DNA of 64,000 nucleotides from Ottowia beijingensis (GCF_013423955.1 NZ_JACCKX010000001.1:3906001-3970000); one strand, 5' to 3'; positions 29,158 to 41,240 are shown, counted from the first letter of the stretch. Numbers and translations: made by a program. The notes: generated by a model from the sequence alone, not told the origin.

Positions 29158-30632
29158 TCAGGCGTCATGGTGCCGAAACGCGCAGCCAGACTCCATTGGC
29201 GCCGCTGCAGGCAGAATGGATTTCAGCTCGACGCCGCCGTGAGACCCGTGGGGCGAGCATGCCCTCTCACGAGGACGACCGCTAAGAAGTGGGGGTACCA
29301 CGGCCACATCACGGAGGCTTACGTGTCCAGATGAGCTGATCAAGCCACTTATTCTGCTGACTCCAGGCCCAGCACCGACATATACAGGGCTTGGGCCGTC
29401 ATGAATCCAGGACTCCACCATGTCTGCCCAGTCCTGCAGCATTCCTCGCCGTTGTTGCGCGTATTCAGCTTTGTTGTAGACCGCGCGGACGCCTTTTTGC
29501 TCATGCGCGAGACACTTCTCTATCCAGTCGGTGTTGTAACCTGCCTCATGTAGCAATGTGCTGGCCGTACGCCTGAGGTCGTGTACGGTAAAGGGATCAA
29601 TCCCCTCACCCCGCTTCTGGACCACATCTCTGCCGACCATCAGCACGCGATTCAACGCGCTGTTACTGATAGGGAAATCGCGTTCATGGCGTCCGGGAAG
29701 CAGATAGGAGCTCCCTGCGCAGCAAGCCTTGAGTGTCATCAGAATGCCCATCGCCTGCTGACTGAGATAGATGTTGTGTGGACGGCCTGCTTTCATACGC
29801 GCCTTCGGAATCGTCCATATGCCCGATTCGAAGTCAATCTCGTCCCATTTGGCCTGGATGAACTCACTTTTGCGCACCATCGTCAGCAGCAAGAACTTGA
29901 CGGCTAGGCGCAATGTCGGGGCAGAAGCGACCTCATCCAGAGCATTGAAGAACGTGTGGATCTCGGCTGGTGACAGCGCCCTGTCCCTCGCCCTGAAGGT
30001 CGCAATCGCGCTCGGACGGATTGCTTCTGCCGGGTTGGCAATTTTCAAACCTCTCGCCTGAATGAAACGATAGACCTGCAGCACGATCTCGCGGGCCAGC
30101 ACCGCAGACGCCGCCGCACCTCTCTCCTTGATCTTCTCGCATCTTGCCATCAGCCGGACGGGAGTAATTTCTTCCAACATCAAACGGCCAAACTCCGTCG
30201 CGAGATTCCGGTCGTAGACTGACTTACGCATTGCTCGAGTGGAGTCCGCCAGCCCTGCTTCGGCAAAGTACTTCTCTGCCCACTTACCGAACGTCAATGC
30301 CTCGCTGGCTTCGATCCGCTTCTCCACCTTCGATCGGGACGGACTCTCTCCTGCTCCAGGGATCGTCGCGCCCGTGTCAAAAGCAATCTCGCCTCCGCAA
30401 GCGACAACGGCATGCCGAAATGGAGTTGCTCCAATTCGCGCTGATGCTTGGCGCCCAGATCCGCGTCGTACTGGCCAATGACTAGCGTCTCGCGGCGCCC
30501 GTGAAGTCTGTAGTCGTAGCGAAAGCTTATGTTTCCCGAGCGCAAAACAGCGGCATATAGTCCCTGCTGATCAGCGATCTTGTAGACCTTGTTGGACGCT
30601 TTCAGCATCTTCAACTGCTTGTCAGTCAACAT
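29158..30632 (-). CDS. tyrosine recombinase, P4-type integrase 1 (apparent frameshift, odd C-terminus)
   Basis: Site-specific recombinase of a genomic island. The N-terminal DUF4102 arm-binding domain runs MLTDKQLKMLKASNKVYKIA to SLAEARLLLTRARRSLEQ. The rest, after one missing base at 30350-30351, holds FGKWAEKYFAEAGLADSTRA and the catalytic domain with Arg in LLTMVRKSEFIQ, HDLRRTASTLLHEAG and LAHEQKGVRAVYNKAEY. It closely resembles the second integrase at 30913. Past SWIHDGPSPV the sequence no longer matches its paralog and runs on about 80 residues toward the MocR stop, which may be a run-on after truncation. AAGGA stands 6 bases before ATG 30632. Confidence 0.87.
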
Positions 30633-30912
30633 CTCAGTCCTTCATCAGATGGAGAGGTAGCTCCATTTGACGAGGCCAACCGATGCCGTTCAAGCGTTGG
30701 GGAATGAGCGCCACCGACAACGGCGCTGTATCCGGCTGACTTTCCTATGGCACCAGATTTCGCTTTATGTCCTTGCTCCGCGTCGAGGTGTTCAACTGAG
30801 CAATCGCGGCGCAACGGGATCTGAACAATCGGGACGATGCGTGAGAAGGAGGCTCGCACCAACCTCCTCCCGCACGTTCCATGCTGCTTGCCGGCGCTCC
30901 GCAGCGTCCTGA

Positions 30913-32240
30913 TCACACGGCCTGGGCTGGCCCCAGCAGTTGAAACTCCTCCAAGCGCGTCTCCGGCGGCAAGCCCAGATTGATGGGCCGAACAGGACTG
31001 GGCCCATTCGCGATCCAGGTATCCACCATATCTGCCCACGACTGAAGCATCGCCCGTCGCTGCTCGGCATACTCCGCCTTGTTGTAAACCGCGCGCACGC
31101 CCCGTTGCTCGTGAGCAAGGCACTTTTCGATCCAGTCGCTGTTGTATCCCGCCTCATGCAGCAGGGTACTGGCGGTCCGCCTAAGGTCGTGCACCGTAAA
31201 CGGCTCGAACTCTTCACCACGAGCGACGATCACCTCGGTGCCAGCGACAACGAGCCGGTTCAAGGTTCCATTGCTCATCGGGAAATCCGACTCGTAGCGT
31301 CCAGGATGGAGGTAGGGGCTAGCACCGTAGCAGGTCTTGAAGGCCACCAGGATGTCGATGGCCTGCTGGCTGAGATAGACGTTGTGGGGTCGACTCGCCT
31401 TCATCCGCTCCTTGGGAATCGTCCATACGCCCGTTTCGAAATTGACTTCTTCCCACTTGGCCTGGGTGAACTCGCTCTTTCGCACCATCGTCAGCAACAT
31501 GAACTTGACTGCGAGGCGCAAGGTCGCAGCCGAAGAGACCTCCTCGAGCGCATTGAAGTACTTGTGGATCTCTTCAGGCGATAGGGCCCGATCCCTGACT
31601 TTGAAGGCAGCAATGGCGCTCGGACGAATTGCTTCCGCGGGGTTCTCGATCCTCAACCCTCTCGCCTGAATGAAACGGAAGATTTGCAGCACTATGTCTC
31701 GCGACTGGACGGCTGGCGCTGGTGCACCGCGTTCTTTGATTTTTCGCATCTCGCCATCAATCGTGATGGCGTGATCTCTTCCAACTTGAGGCGGCCGAAC
31801 TCGTTAGCTAGGTTGCGGTCGTAGACGGACTTGCGCATCGCACGGGTTGACTCTGCCAACTTGGCTTCAGCGAAGTACTTTTCGGCCCACCCGCCAAACG
31901 TCATCCCCTCATTGGCTTCCGCCCGCCTCTCCACTTTCGCACGAGACGGGCTCTCGCCCTGCTCAATGGTTCGCCGTGCATTCGCCAGAAGCAAACGCGC
32001 CTCGGCAAGCGACAAGAGCATGCCGTACTCGAGCGTCGCCATCTCACGCGGTTTCCTGGCCGCAAGCGCCGGATCGTACTGCCCGATCACCAGGGTTTCA
32101 CGGCGTCCATTGAGCCGATAGTCGTATCGAAAGCTGATGTTCCCCGTTCGCAGAACCGTTACGTATAACCCTTGCTGGTCGGCGACCTTGTAGACCTTGT
32201 CAGATGCCTTCAGCGCCCGTAACTGCTTGTCAGTAATCAT
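30913..32240 (-). CDS. tyrosine recombinase, P4-type integrase 2 (apparent frameshift)
   Basis: About 442 residues, the integrase nearest to guaA. The start MITDKQLRALKASDKVYKVA follows a perfect GGAGG ribosome site by 5 bases. DUF4102 occupies residues 1-100, the core-binding domain follows (FGGWAEKYFAEAKLAESTRA), then the catalytic residues in LLTMVRKSEFTQAKWEEV, VHDLRRTASTLLHEAG and LAHEQRGVRAVYNKAEY. One A is missing from the run 31740-31744 (+ strand T), which splits MARCEK from IKERG. It is collinear with integrase 1. P4-type integrases usually sit beside the att site they use; here that is the 3' end of guaA, 220 bp away. Confidence 0.9.
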
Positions 32241-32255
32241 CTTTTCCTCCAACGT

Positions 32256-32295
32256 GATACCGTCAGTTGATACCGTCAGACCAGATGACGGTATC
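32256..32295. repeat. iterated 10-bp sites GATACCGTCA between integrase and guaA
   Basis: GATACCGTCA occurs at 32256-32265 and 32269-32278, and inverted (TGACGGTATC) at 32286-32295. Looser relatives (ACCGTCACC, ACCGGT) follow up to about 32370. Short direct and inverted repeats beside an integrase gene commonly are arm-type integrase sites or excisionase sites of an attachment region. The gap 32241-32460 holds no gene. Confidence 0.65.
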
Positions 32296-32460
32296 AAGTT
32301 GGGTATTTGGAGGATCAGGTGACCGGTACCGTCACCCGTACCGACAAAGCGTCGGGCACCGGTGAAACGGCATGACACCGAGTGAGAAGCTAACCCCTTG
32401 TCAGAACTATGCTTCCCGGAAAAACCGGAACGCTATGGGAAGTCCTGAAACTGGAGAAAT

Positions 32461-34077
<1,617 letters not shown>

Positions 34078-34375
34078 GAGAGCAGCCGAGGGGCGCGCGG
34101 AGCGGATAGGGCGGTGTGCCGGAAAACCCTCTATTTTGGCCGATGCGGCCGCGCGCGGCACAAGCGCGCCGCCTCCGCAAGGCCAGCGCACGCCGCGGCC
34201 ACGGCTATGTTGCGAGGCAGACCAGTGCTTCGGGCACGCCGGGCGCTTCTCCTACTGCCGCAAGCGCCATGCACCGGTGCGGTGGGCGCGGCTGCGACCA
34301 CAAGATGGCGGTGTGTGGTCGCGCCTGACGGCGCGCTCCTCGCACTTCTCTTCCAACACATATCAGGAGTTCCCC

Positions 34376-34636
34376 ATGTCCAAACGCAACACGCTCGCCT
34401 TCACCGCCGCCCTGCTGATGGCCGGTGGTGCCTTTGCACAGGCCCCCGTCAACACCACCACCACGCCGCCCCAGCCCACCGCCACCGAGCAGGGCCAGCC
34501 CCGCCCCGGCCAGTTCAACCCCGCAGGCCCCGCAGGTGCGGCCAGCCAGCCCGCGCCGGCTGCAACCACCACGACCACTGCACCGGCCCCCGCACCCGCG
34601 CCGGCCCCGCGTGCCCCGCGCGCCGACCGCGGCTGA
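34376..34636 (+). CDS. small secreted proline/alanine/threonine-rich protein
   Basis: 86 residues with AGGAG 6 bases before ATG 34376. A signal peptide MSKRNTLAFTAALLMAGGAF ending in AQA is followed by a low-complexity region rich in Pro, Ala and Thr that ends with a basic tail (RAPRADRG). No domain is recognisable. A perfect terminator 25 bp downstream supports it as a real, short transcript. It is divergent from guaA. The function is unknown; it could be a periplasmic or surface-associated disordered peptide. Confidence 0.6.
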   Translation: MSKRNTLAFTAALLMAGGAFAQAPVNTTTTPPQPTATEQGQPRPGQFNPAGPAGAASQPAPAATTTTTAPAPAPAPAPRAPRADRG

Positions 34637-34660
34637 TCAGGCACACAGCCTCAACGTCAA

Positions 34661-34684
34661 AGCCCCGCCATGGCGGGGCTTTTT
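34661..34684. terminator. intrinsic terminator after the small secreted protein
   Basis: AGCCCCGCCATGGCGGGGCT is a perfect 20-bp palindrome followed by T at 34681-34684. It ends the rightward transcript of the small secreted protein. The 260 bp from here to the IS element shows nothing recognisable. Confidence 0.85.
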
Positions 34685-34949
34685 CATGGGCGCAGCACTG
34701 TGGCGCGCGGGCGGTGCAAAGAAGGTGGAGCGTACCGTCAGCACATGGTGGTGAGGTGTGCGGGGTGCGGTGTGCCGGGTCAGGGGTGGCGGGCTGATGG
34801 GTCATCGTGTGGCGCTGCCCTTCGCGCCAATACGCTAGGCCCCAGTATGTTTTCAACCCCCTGGCGCCCACGCCGGGGTCTTGTGCTCGCCCGGTACGCT
34901 CCAGAAACATCAGGTTTGCAGGTTCACTAAGGGGGGACCTCTCAAATTA

Positions 34950-35695
34950 GGGTCTTAGGAAGCAAACGCTATCAAAGCGGATTGTTTCTGAGCAAGGATA
35001 GCAATGCTTGGTAGAGGTTCTGATTTCGATGATTGAAGCGAAACTCGGTCTCCTTCAAGTGCAGATAGAACGTCTTGCGCGGCACGCCATTGAACTGCGC
35101 CAGTCGCCGCTTGGCCAAGCTCCAGAAGCTCTCGATGCCATTGACATGCACCGAGCCACGTGCGAACTCATTGGCCCCGTGGCTGACCCGAAAGTGCTTG
35201 TCAAAGCCCACGTCCACCAGCCCGTCGTAGCCTCTCCAGCCATCAGTGTGAATGATGCTGGCAATGTCGGCCTTGCCCCGGATGATGGCCTGCAAGGTGC
35301 GTTTGGAGGCATCGGGCACGATCTCGGTGTAGACACAGTCGCCTCGCTTGAACAAACCAAAGACCACCGTCTTGCGGCCCGCGCCGCGGCCGCGCAAGCC
35401 GCGTACGCGCCGGGGACCGAAGTAGGACTCATCGGCTTCGAGCTCTCCGACAAAGGGCGAGCGCGCTTCACAGTGCTCGGCCATGCGAGCACGCATGCGC
35501 AGATAGATGCTGTTGACCGAACGCAGCGACAGCCCGCACAGTTGGGCGCAGTCGGTGGCCGTCAAATCCATGGCGAAGTAGCGCACGAGCTGGCGAAACT
35601 TCGCTTCACTGATCTTGGAACGCCTGAAGTACCTGTTTTCTGAATCACGATAGGAAGTTAGCTCACTTGGTAGAGAGGTTTGCTTCCTAAGACCC
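34950..35695 (-). mobile_element. IS1595-type insertion sequence with 18-bp terminal inverted repeats
   Basis: GGGTCTTAGGAAGCAAAC at 34950-34967 is repeated exactly in inverse at 35678-35695. Between them is one transposase gene on the minus strand. At about 750 bp this fits the small IS1016-like members of the IS1595 family. A target duplication could not be fixed by eye because the flanks (AAATTA on the left, TTATTTAA on the right) match only partly. Its right end is about 20 bp from a palindromic repeat copy. Confidence 0.85.
34972..35586 (-). CDS. IS1595-family transposase
   Basis: At least 204 residues with a DDE/DDN-type ISXO2 domain. GELEADESYFGPRRVRGLRG holds the first acidic residue, IHTDGWRGYDGLVDVGFDKH the second and VNGIESFWSLAKRRLAQFNG the last. 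The reading frame stays open upstream to near 35690 (QLVRYFAM, EAKFRQLV), so the true start may be a GTG such as the one at 35598 or lie still further upstream. The C-terminus ends just inside the left inverted repeat. Confidence 0.88.
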   Translation of the reverse strand: MRYFAMDLTATDCAQLCGLSLRSVNSIYLRMRARMAEHCEARSPFVGELEADESYFGPRRVRGLRGRGAGRKTVVFGLFKRGDCVYTEIVPDASKRTLQAIIRGKADIASIIHTDGWRGYDGLVDVGFDKHFRVSHGANEFARGSVHVNGIESFWSLAKRRLAQFNGVPRKTFYLHLKETEFRFNHRNQNLYQALLSLLRNNPL

Positions 35696-35712
35696 TTATT
35701 TAATGATTGAAA

Positions 35713-35757
35713 ACAGGCTTCAGCGCCCAGTCATCGGGCGCCAGCAGCTCTTTATTT
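35713..35757. repeat. dispersed palindromic repeat, copy A
   Basis: AGGCTTCAGCGCCC, a short loop, then GGGCGCCAGCAGCT followed by TTTATTTC. This matches the family frame GGC-T-CCAGCGC...GCGC-nnn-AGCTATC in reverse orientation. It lies in the gap between the IS and the DIP1984-family gene. Confidence 0.7.
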
Positions 35758-35833
35758 CATACTGCAACATGGCGCCAAATGGCTATCGCCTGTTCTGGCC
35801 GCTTGCAGGTGTGTGCGGGCGCCGTGGCGCGCT

Positions 35834-36286
35834 TCACAGCTCGGTGCGCCAGTTGGTCTCCTGCACCTGCACGTTCAACTCGCGGATCTTGCGGCTCAGG
35901 TCTTCCATCTGCTTCTGCGTGGCCGCCACGTCGATCTGCGGCACCCACTTGATCTCGCGCATGCTGTAGCGGTCGGCCTCCTTGTGCGTGGCCTCCACCG
36001 CGCTTTTCAGGATGCCGTGCTGCTGCATCAGCACGTCGCGCGCCGCCAGCACCTCGGTCAGCGGGCGGCCGTCGGGCAGTTTGGCGGCGGCGTTGGCGGC
36101 GTCGATCTTCAGCACCAGCGCCTGCTGCTCGGCAATCACGGCAAAGCATTCGGCGATCAGCTTGGCCACGTCCTCGCGCGGCGCATCACCCTCCTGCGCC
36201 AGCGCGTTCTGCGCAATGCGCTCGCGCAGCGAGAGGATTTTCTTCTTCTGATCGGCGCGGATCAGCAGGGCTTCGGCGAGTTTCAT
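35834..36286 (-). CDS. DIP1984-family protein (septicolysin-like annotation)
   Basis: 150 residues, predicted mostly helical and coiled coil. MKLAEALLIRADQKKKILSL, then QEGDAPREDVAKLIAE, DGRPLTEVLAARDVL, RYSMREIKWVPQIDVAA and KIRELNVQVQETNWRTEL follow the order seen in this family. Members are often labelled septicolysin, but I know of no firm biochemical role. It is 9 bp from the ccdB stop on the same strand, so it may share the ccdAB transcript. Confidence 0.75.
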   Translation of the reverse strand: MKLAEALLIRADQKKKILSLRERIAQNALAQEGDAPREDVAKLIAECFAVIAEQQALVLKIDAANAAAKLPDGRPLTEVLAARDVLMQQHGILKSAVEATHKEADRYSMREIKWVPQIDVAATQKQMEDLSRKIRELNVQVQETNWRTEL

Positions 36287-36295
36287 GATGAGGAG

Positions 36296-36613
36296 TCAAT
36301 AACCTTGAAACAGGAAATCCAGCGCAGCCAGGATGCGGTCTTGCTCATCCGCCATCGAGGCCACCGGCTGCTTCAACACGCGCTGTGGCACAGCGGCGAG
36401 CTTGGGCGTTTCCATCAGGCAAGCCGTGCCGTTGACATCGAGCGTCGGCATCAAGCGCTCGGGAATCTTGACCTCAGCAAACTGATCCGCACTGCGCAGG
36501 GGCACCACCACACGGCTGTCCAAGCCGCTCAGCAGATCGGTCTGAACATCCAGTAGAAAGGGCGTGGTACGAGCGTGCGGCCCTGGATTCGGGTACACGT
36601 CGAAGCGCGCCAT
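36296..36613 (-). CDS. ccdB: CcdB-family toxin
   Basis: 105 residues. MARFDVYPNPGPHARTTPFL, VVVPLRSADQF and DEQDRILAALDFLFQGY at the C-terminus are the CcdB pattern. CcdB poisons DNA gyrase through its C-terminal residues, which here read FLFQGY. The ATG overlaps the stop of ccdA (TGATG), as usual for coupled toxin-antitoxin genes. It may act to stabilise this chromosomal locus. Confidence 0.88.
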   Translation of the reverse strand: MARFDVYPNPGPHARTTPFLLDVQTDLLSGLDSRVVVPLRSADQFAEVKIPERLMPTLDVNGTACLMETPKLAAVPQRVLKQPVASMADEQDRILAALDFLFQGY

Positions 36614-36861
36614 CAGAACGTCCTGAACTCGGCCAACGGCAAGCCTTCGACTTCCAGCGTGGCGTTGTAGGCAGCCACGAAGTCGGCGTGTTCGTGCTGC
36701 CAGCGGCGCGCTTGCTCCTGCCGCACCACTTCGCGCAAATGGCGGTCACACACTTGCGACACGTTGATGCGCAAAGCCTTGGCCGCGTCGAGCACGTCGG
36801 CACTCAGGCTCAGGTTGGCAGAGCGCTTGGGCGAGGAGGAAACAACAGGTAGTGTAGACAT
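36613..36861 (-). CDS. ccdA: CcdA-family antitoxin
   Basis: 82 residues. SANLSLSADVLDAAKALRIN and VSQVCDRHLREVV form the ribbon-helix-helix DNA-binding part. The C-terminal WQHEHADFVAAYNATLEVEG with EGLPLAEFRTF is the toxin-binding tail, including the family ending LxxFR.F. It neutralises CcdB and represses its own promoter. Three evenly spaced TGCGCA sites directly upstream are the likely operator. Confidence 0.88.
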   Translation of the reverse strand: MSTLPVVSSSPKRSANLSLSADVLDAAKALRINVSQVCDRHLREVVRQEQARRWQHEHADFVAAYNATLEVEGLPLAEFRTF

Positions 36862-36867
36862 GGCGGG

Positions 36868-36901
36868 TGCGCAGAGAAAATGCGCATAGATTCATGCGCA
36901 T
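36868..36901. promoter_or_regulatory. triple TGCGCA operator of ccdAB
   Basis: TGCGCA starts at 36868, 36881 and 36895, so with 13-14 bp spacing; the last two are inside the perfect palindrome ATGCGCAT. The array lies 7-40 bp upstream of the ccdA start. Ribbon-helix-helix antitoxins bind such repeated short palindromes cooperatively. Confidence 0.65.
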
Positions 36902-36959
36902 AGTCTAGATGCAAACCGGGCAGTAGGCAACGGCGCATCCAAACGCCGCCGCCCGTGCG

Positions 36960-38428
<1,469 letters not shown>

Positions 38429-38616
38429 GGCTTGAGGCTCCAAAAGGCGGATTGTAAACAGGCTGTTTTGGGCCGCCCTTGCCGCGCGGCGGCTGGGCCG
38501 CCGGGCGCCGTGGGCGTGCATATCGCACGAATGAAGCGGCGCCGGTTGTCGGCTGCAGGCCACCGCGGGGCGTTTCAGGGTCTGACTGACACCGCACACC
38601 GCTACACTGCCTGCCC

Positions 38617-39158
38617 ATGAAACCTGCCCGCGCCCTGCTTTTCGCGCTGACCCTGGCCGCCACCATGGCCGCGCACGCCCAGTACCAGTGGATCGACAAG
38701 GACGGCCGCCGCGTGTTCAGCGACCGCCCGCCACCCGCCGACGTGCCGCAGAAGAACGTGCTGAAGCAGCCGCGCATGTCGAACGCGCCGCTGATCACCA
38801 CGGCACCGGCAGCGCCTGCCGCGGCCGCCAGCACCCCGCCGCGGGCGAGGCACCCAACGCCGCCACCCGCCCGGCGGCAGCCGCCAGCGCTGCGCCCGCC
38901 GGCGTCGACAAGGCGCTGGAAGAGAAGAAGAAGCAGGCCGAGGCCGCCGAAGCCGCCAAGAAGAAGGCCGAGCAGGAAAAGGTGGCCGCTGCCCGCGCCG
39001 AGAACTGCAAGCGCGCCATGAACGCCAAGGCCACGCTGGATTCGGGCATGCGCATGGCGCGCCTGAACGACAAGGGCGAGCGCGAAGTGCTGGACGACGC
39101 CCAGCGCGCGGCCGAGCTGAAGCGCGTCAACCAGATCATTGCGCAGGATTGCAAATAA
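38617..39158 (+). CDS. DUF4124 domain-containing periplasmic protein (apparent frameshift)
   Basis: About 180 residues. A signal peptide [20 protein letters not shown] ending in AQA is followed by [20 protein letters not shown], the DUF4124 motif. A Pro/Ala linker leads to a charged coiled coil ([20 protein letters not shown]) and a C-terminal [20 protein letters not shown] with a second Cys at QDCK. The signal part and the coiled coil are in different frames, joined if one C is added to 38834-38837. Its function is unknown. It is divergent from guaB and convergent with rnfH, with a terminator between. Confidence 0.8.
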
Positions 39159-39168
39159 GCATCCCATC

Positions 39169-39207
39169 GGGCTTCAGCGCCCGTCCATAAAGCGCCGACA
39201 GCTATCT
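39169..39207. repeat. dispersed palindromic repeat, copy B
   Basis: GGGCTTCAGCGCCC, loop, AGCGCCGACAGCTATC in reverse orientation, just after the DUF4124 stop and before the shared terminator. Confidence 0.75.
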
Positions 39208-39225
39208 AAACCATAGCATTGGCAC

Positions 39226-39252
39226 AAAAAACGCGCCACCCGGCGCGTTTTT
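39226..39252. terminator. bidirectional terminator between DUF4124 gene and rnfH
   Basis: A6, stem ACGCGCC, loop ACCC, stem GGCGCGT, T5. The A tract on one side and the T tract on the other let it serve both converging transcripts. Confidence 0.88.
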
Positions 39253-39271
39253 CATGGGGCCGCACGCCCGC

Positions 39272-39613
39272 TCAGTAGCCCGGCTTGGCACCCGGCCGCC
39301 GCCTGGCAAACAGGCCCGCCGCACGCGCACCCTGCTGGCCGAAGCGCTCGCGCCGCGCCAGCTTCGGGTCCACCCGCAGCGGGCGCCACACCTCCACCCG
39401 GTCGCGATCGCGCAGGGGCTGATCGGGCGGCGCCTTGCGGCCCCACACGCCCACGTGGCCGGGCTCGATGTTCATGTCGGGAAACCGCGCCAGCAACCCG
39501 CTGGCGGCCAGCGCCTGCTGCACCGTGCTGCCGGCAGGCAGCGTGACGGCCACCTCGTGCACTTCGCGCGGCGCCGGCGCGTAGGCAACGATGACGTTGA
39601 GCAGCGCAGTCAC
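39272..39613 (-). CDS. rnfH: RnfH-family ubiquitin-like protein
   Basis: 113 residues from a GTG start at 39613 that overlaps the ratA stop (GTGA). INV-type opening [20 protein letters not shown] with PAGSTVQQALAASGLL, EPGHVGVWGRKAPPDQPLRD and DRDRVEVWRPLRVDPKLARR are characteristic of RnfH, a beta-grasp protein of uncertain role found next to ratA in most proteobacteria. The tail after PKLARRERFGQQ is a longer basic extension than usual. The long upstream frame that includes it is an overlap with ratA, not a fusion. Confidence 0.88.
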   Translation of the reverse strand: MTALLNVIVAYAPAPREVHEVAVTLPAGSTVQQALAASGLLARFPDMNIEPGHVGVWGRKAPPDQPLRDRDRVEVWRPLRVDPKLARRERFGQQGARAAGLFARRRPGAKPGY

Positions 39614-40059
39614 GCCGCGGCGCTGCCGTACACCTGCTCGGCGCGCTGCACGAAGGCGTCGACGAAGCTGCTGGCGATCTTGTCGAACACCGGGCCGACC
39701 AGCGTGGCCAGCAGCTTGTTGGAGAAGCCGTAGTCCATCTTCAGGTCGATGCGGCAGGCGCGCTGGTCTTCGCCCACGGGGGTGAAGGTCCACACGCCCT
39801 CCAGTTTGGAGAACGGGCCCTTGACCAGGTGCAGGCGCACCTCGCGCCCCGGGATGTGCTCGTTGCGGGTGACGAAGGTCTGCTTTACGGCCTTGAAGGC
39901 GATGCCGACCTCGGCCGTCATGCCGTTGTCGGTGCGCTCCAGCACCTTGCCGTGGCTGCACCAGGGCAGAAATTCGGGGTAGCGCTCGACATCGATCACC
40001 AGGTCGAACATCTCCTGCGCGGTGTACCAGATGAGGACGGACTTGTGGACGGATTTCAT
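39610..40059 (-). CDS. ratA: RatA-family / START-like ubiquinone-binding protein
   Basis: 149 residues, intact. [40 protein letters not shown] and [17 protein letters not shown] match the Coq10/RatA START-like fold, which binds a hydrophobic ligand such as ubiquinone. The name RatA comes from a proposed ribosome-association toxin activity in E. coli; a Coq10-like role in respiration is the better supported view for the fold. It is paired with rnfH and divergent from smpB, the usual arrangement. Confidence 0.9.
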   Translation of the reverse strand: MKSVHKSVLIWYTAQEMFDLVIDVERYPEFLPWCSHGKVLERTDNGMTAEVGIAFKAVKQTFVTRNEHIPGREVRLHLVKGPFSKLEGVWTFTPVGEDQRACRIDLKMDYGFSNKLLATLVGPVFDKIASSFVDAFVQRAEQVYGSAAA

Positions 40060-40153
40060 ACAATGCGCGTTTGCCCGCGATTCTAGGCGCCCTTCCCCAG
40101 GCGCCTGCCGCGCGAAGCTTGCAAAAGCGCCCGTGGCGCTTCATATGCCCCAG

Positions 40154-40636
40154 ATGGCCACCAAGAAAAAGCCCGCATCGTCCAGCCCGGTCATCGCCGA
40201 GAACAAGAAAGCCGCGTTCAACTACTTCTTCGAGGAGCGTTACGAGGCCGGCATGGTGCTGGAAGGCTGGGAGGTGAAGGCCCTGCGCGCCGGCAAGGCG
40301 CAGCTGACCGATGGCTACGTGGTGATCCGCAACGGCGAGCTGTTCGTCATCGGCTGCCAGATCAACCCGCTGGGCACGGCCAGCACCCACATCCGCCCCG
40401 ACGCCGTGCGCACCAAGAAGCTGCTGCTGCACGCCGAGGAGATCAAGCGCCTGATCGGCAAGGTGGAGCAGAAGGGCTACACGCTGGTGCCGCTGAAGCT
40501 GTACTGGAAGAACGGCCGCGTGAAGTGCGAGATCGCCCTGGCCAAGGGCAAGGCCACGCACGACAAGCGCGACACCATCAAGGAGCGCGAGGGCAAGCGC
40601 GAGGTGGAACGCGCCATGAAGCAGCGCCACCGCTGA
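40154..40636 (+). CDS. smpB: SsrA-binding protein
   Basis: 160 residues, the partner of tmRNA in rescue of stalled ribosomes. [40 protein letters not shown] and [20 protein letters not shown] are family motifs, and the basic tail [14 protein letters not shown] enters the decoding channel. The start is uncertain: ATG 40154 (MATKKKP) fits most homologs, ATG 40145 adds three residues, and neither has a good ribosome site. No ssrA gene is visible in the window. Confidence 0.95.
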   Translation: MATKKKPASSSPVIAENKKAAFNYFFEERYEAGMVLEGWEVKALRAGKAQLTDGYVVIRNGELFVIGCQINPLGTASTHIRPDAVRTKKLLLHAEEIKRLIGKVEQKGYTLVPLKLYWKNGRVKCEIALAKGKATHDKRDTIKEREGKREVERAMKQRHR

Positions 40637-40736
40637 CACGCCAGCGCGCGCGATGCGGCCTGTTGTCCGACAGGCCGATGCGGCGCGCGGGGACTACACT
40701 CTTGCGGTTGTCCACTTCGCCAAGAGGAGCCTTCGC

Positions 40737-41144
40737 ATGAACATCAAGACCCTGACCGCCGCCCTGGCCACCGCCGCCCTGCTGGCCGCCTGCGGCACCA
40801 CCAAGACCACGGCCCCGGCCGCCGGCGCCAAGCCCAGCACGCTGACGCAGGCCGCCGACGGCACGCTGATCGGCCCCGATGGCCGCACGCTGTACGTGTT
40901 CGCCAAGGACGTGGCCGGCAGCGGCAAATCCACCTGCGTCGACGCCTGCGCCGCCAACTGGCCGCCGCTGGGCGTGGCCGCCACCGCCGTGCCGCTGGGC
41001 GACTACACCATCATCACCCGCGCCGACGGCAGCAAGCAGTGGGCCTTCAAGGGCATGCCGCTGTACTACTACGCCAAGGACACCAAGTCCGGCGACCGCC
41101 TGGGCGATGGTGTGGGCGGCAACTGGAAGATCGCCAAGCCCTGA
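40737..41144 (+). CDS. COG4315-type lipoprotein
   Basis: 135 residues with AGGAG 7 bases upstream. The lipobox LLAAC (about residues 15-19) predicts acylation of the Cys and membrane anchoring. Two repeats of a short beta domain follow: GTLIGPDGRTLYVFAKD with CVDACAANWPPLGV, then YTIITRADGSKQWAFKGMPL with YYYAKDTKSGDRLGDGVGG. This is the secreted repeat of unknown function found in many bacterial lipoproteins. A strong terminator follows 37 bp downstream. Confidence 0.88.
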   Translation: MNIKTLTAALATAALLAACGTTKTTAPAAGAKPSTLTQAADGTLIGPDGRTLYVFAKDVAGSGKSTCVDACAANWPPLGVAATAVPLGDYTIITRADGSKQWAFKGMPLYYYAKDTKSGDRLGDGVGGNWKIAKP

Positions 41145-41180
41145 CTGAGTGCTGACGAGCGCCCTGCCCTGCGCTCAACG

Positions 41181-41208
41181 AAAAAGCCGTGGCGTGCCAC
41201 GGCTTTTT
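41181..41208. terminator. intrinsic terminator after the lipoprotein gene
   Basis: A5, stem GCCGTGGC, loop GT, stem GCCACGGC, T5. It is symmetrical and may work in both directions. Confidence 0.9.
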
Positions 41209-41240
41209 GATGACTCGAAAGAAAGCAGCTTGAAAAACCC

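Noticed and set aside
39610-40059. ratA as a toxin of a toxin-antitoxin pair with rnfH
   Set aside because: The pair is a widespread housekeeping arrangement with a Coq10-like fold; toxin activity is not evident from the sequence.
39272-40639. A single fused 455-residue protein joining rnfH to upstream sequence
   Set aside because: The part above 39613 is antisense to smpB or out of frame with ratA; the true rnfH start overlaps the ratA stop.
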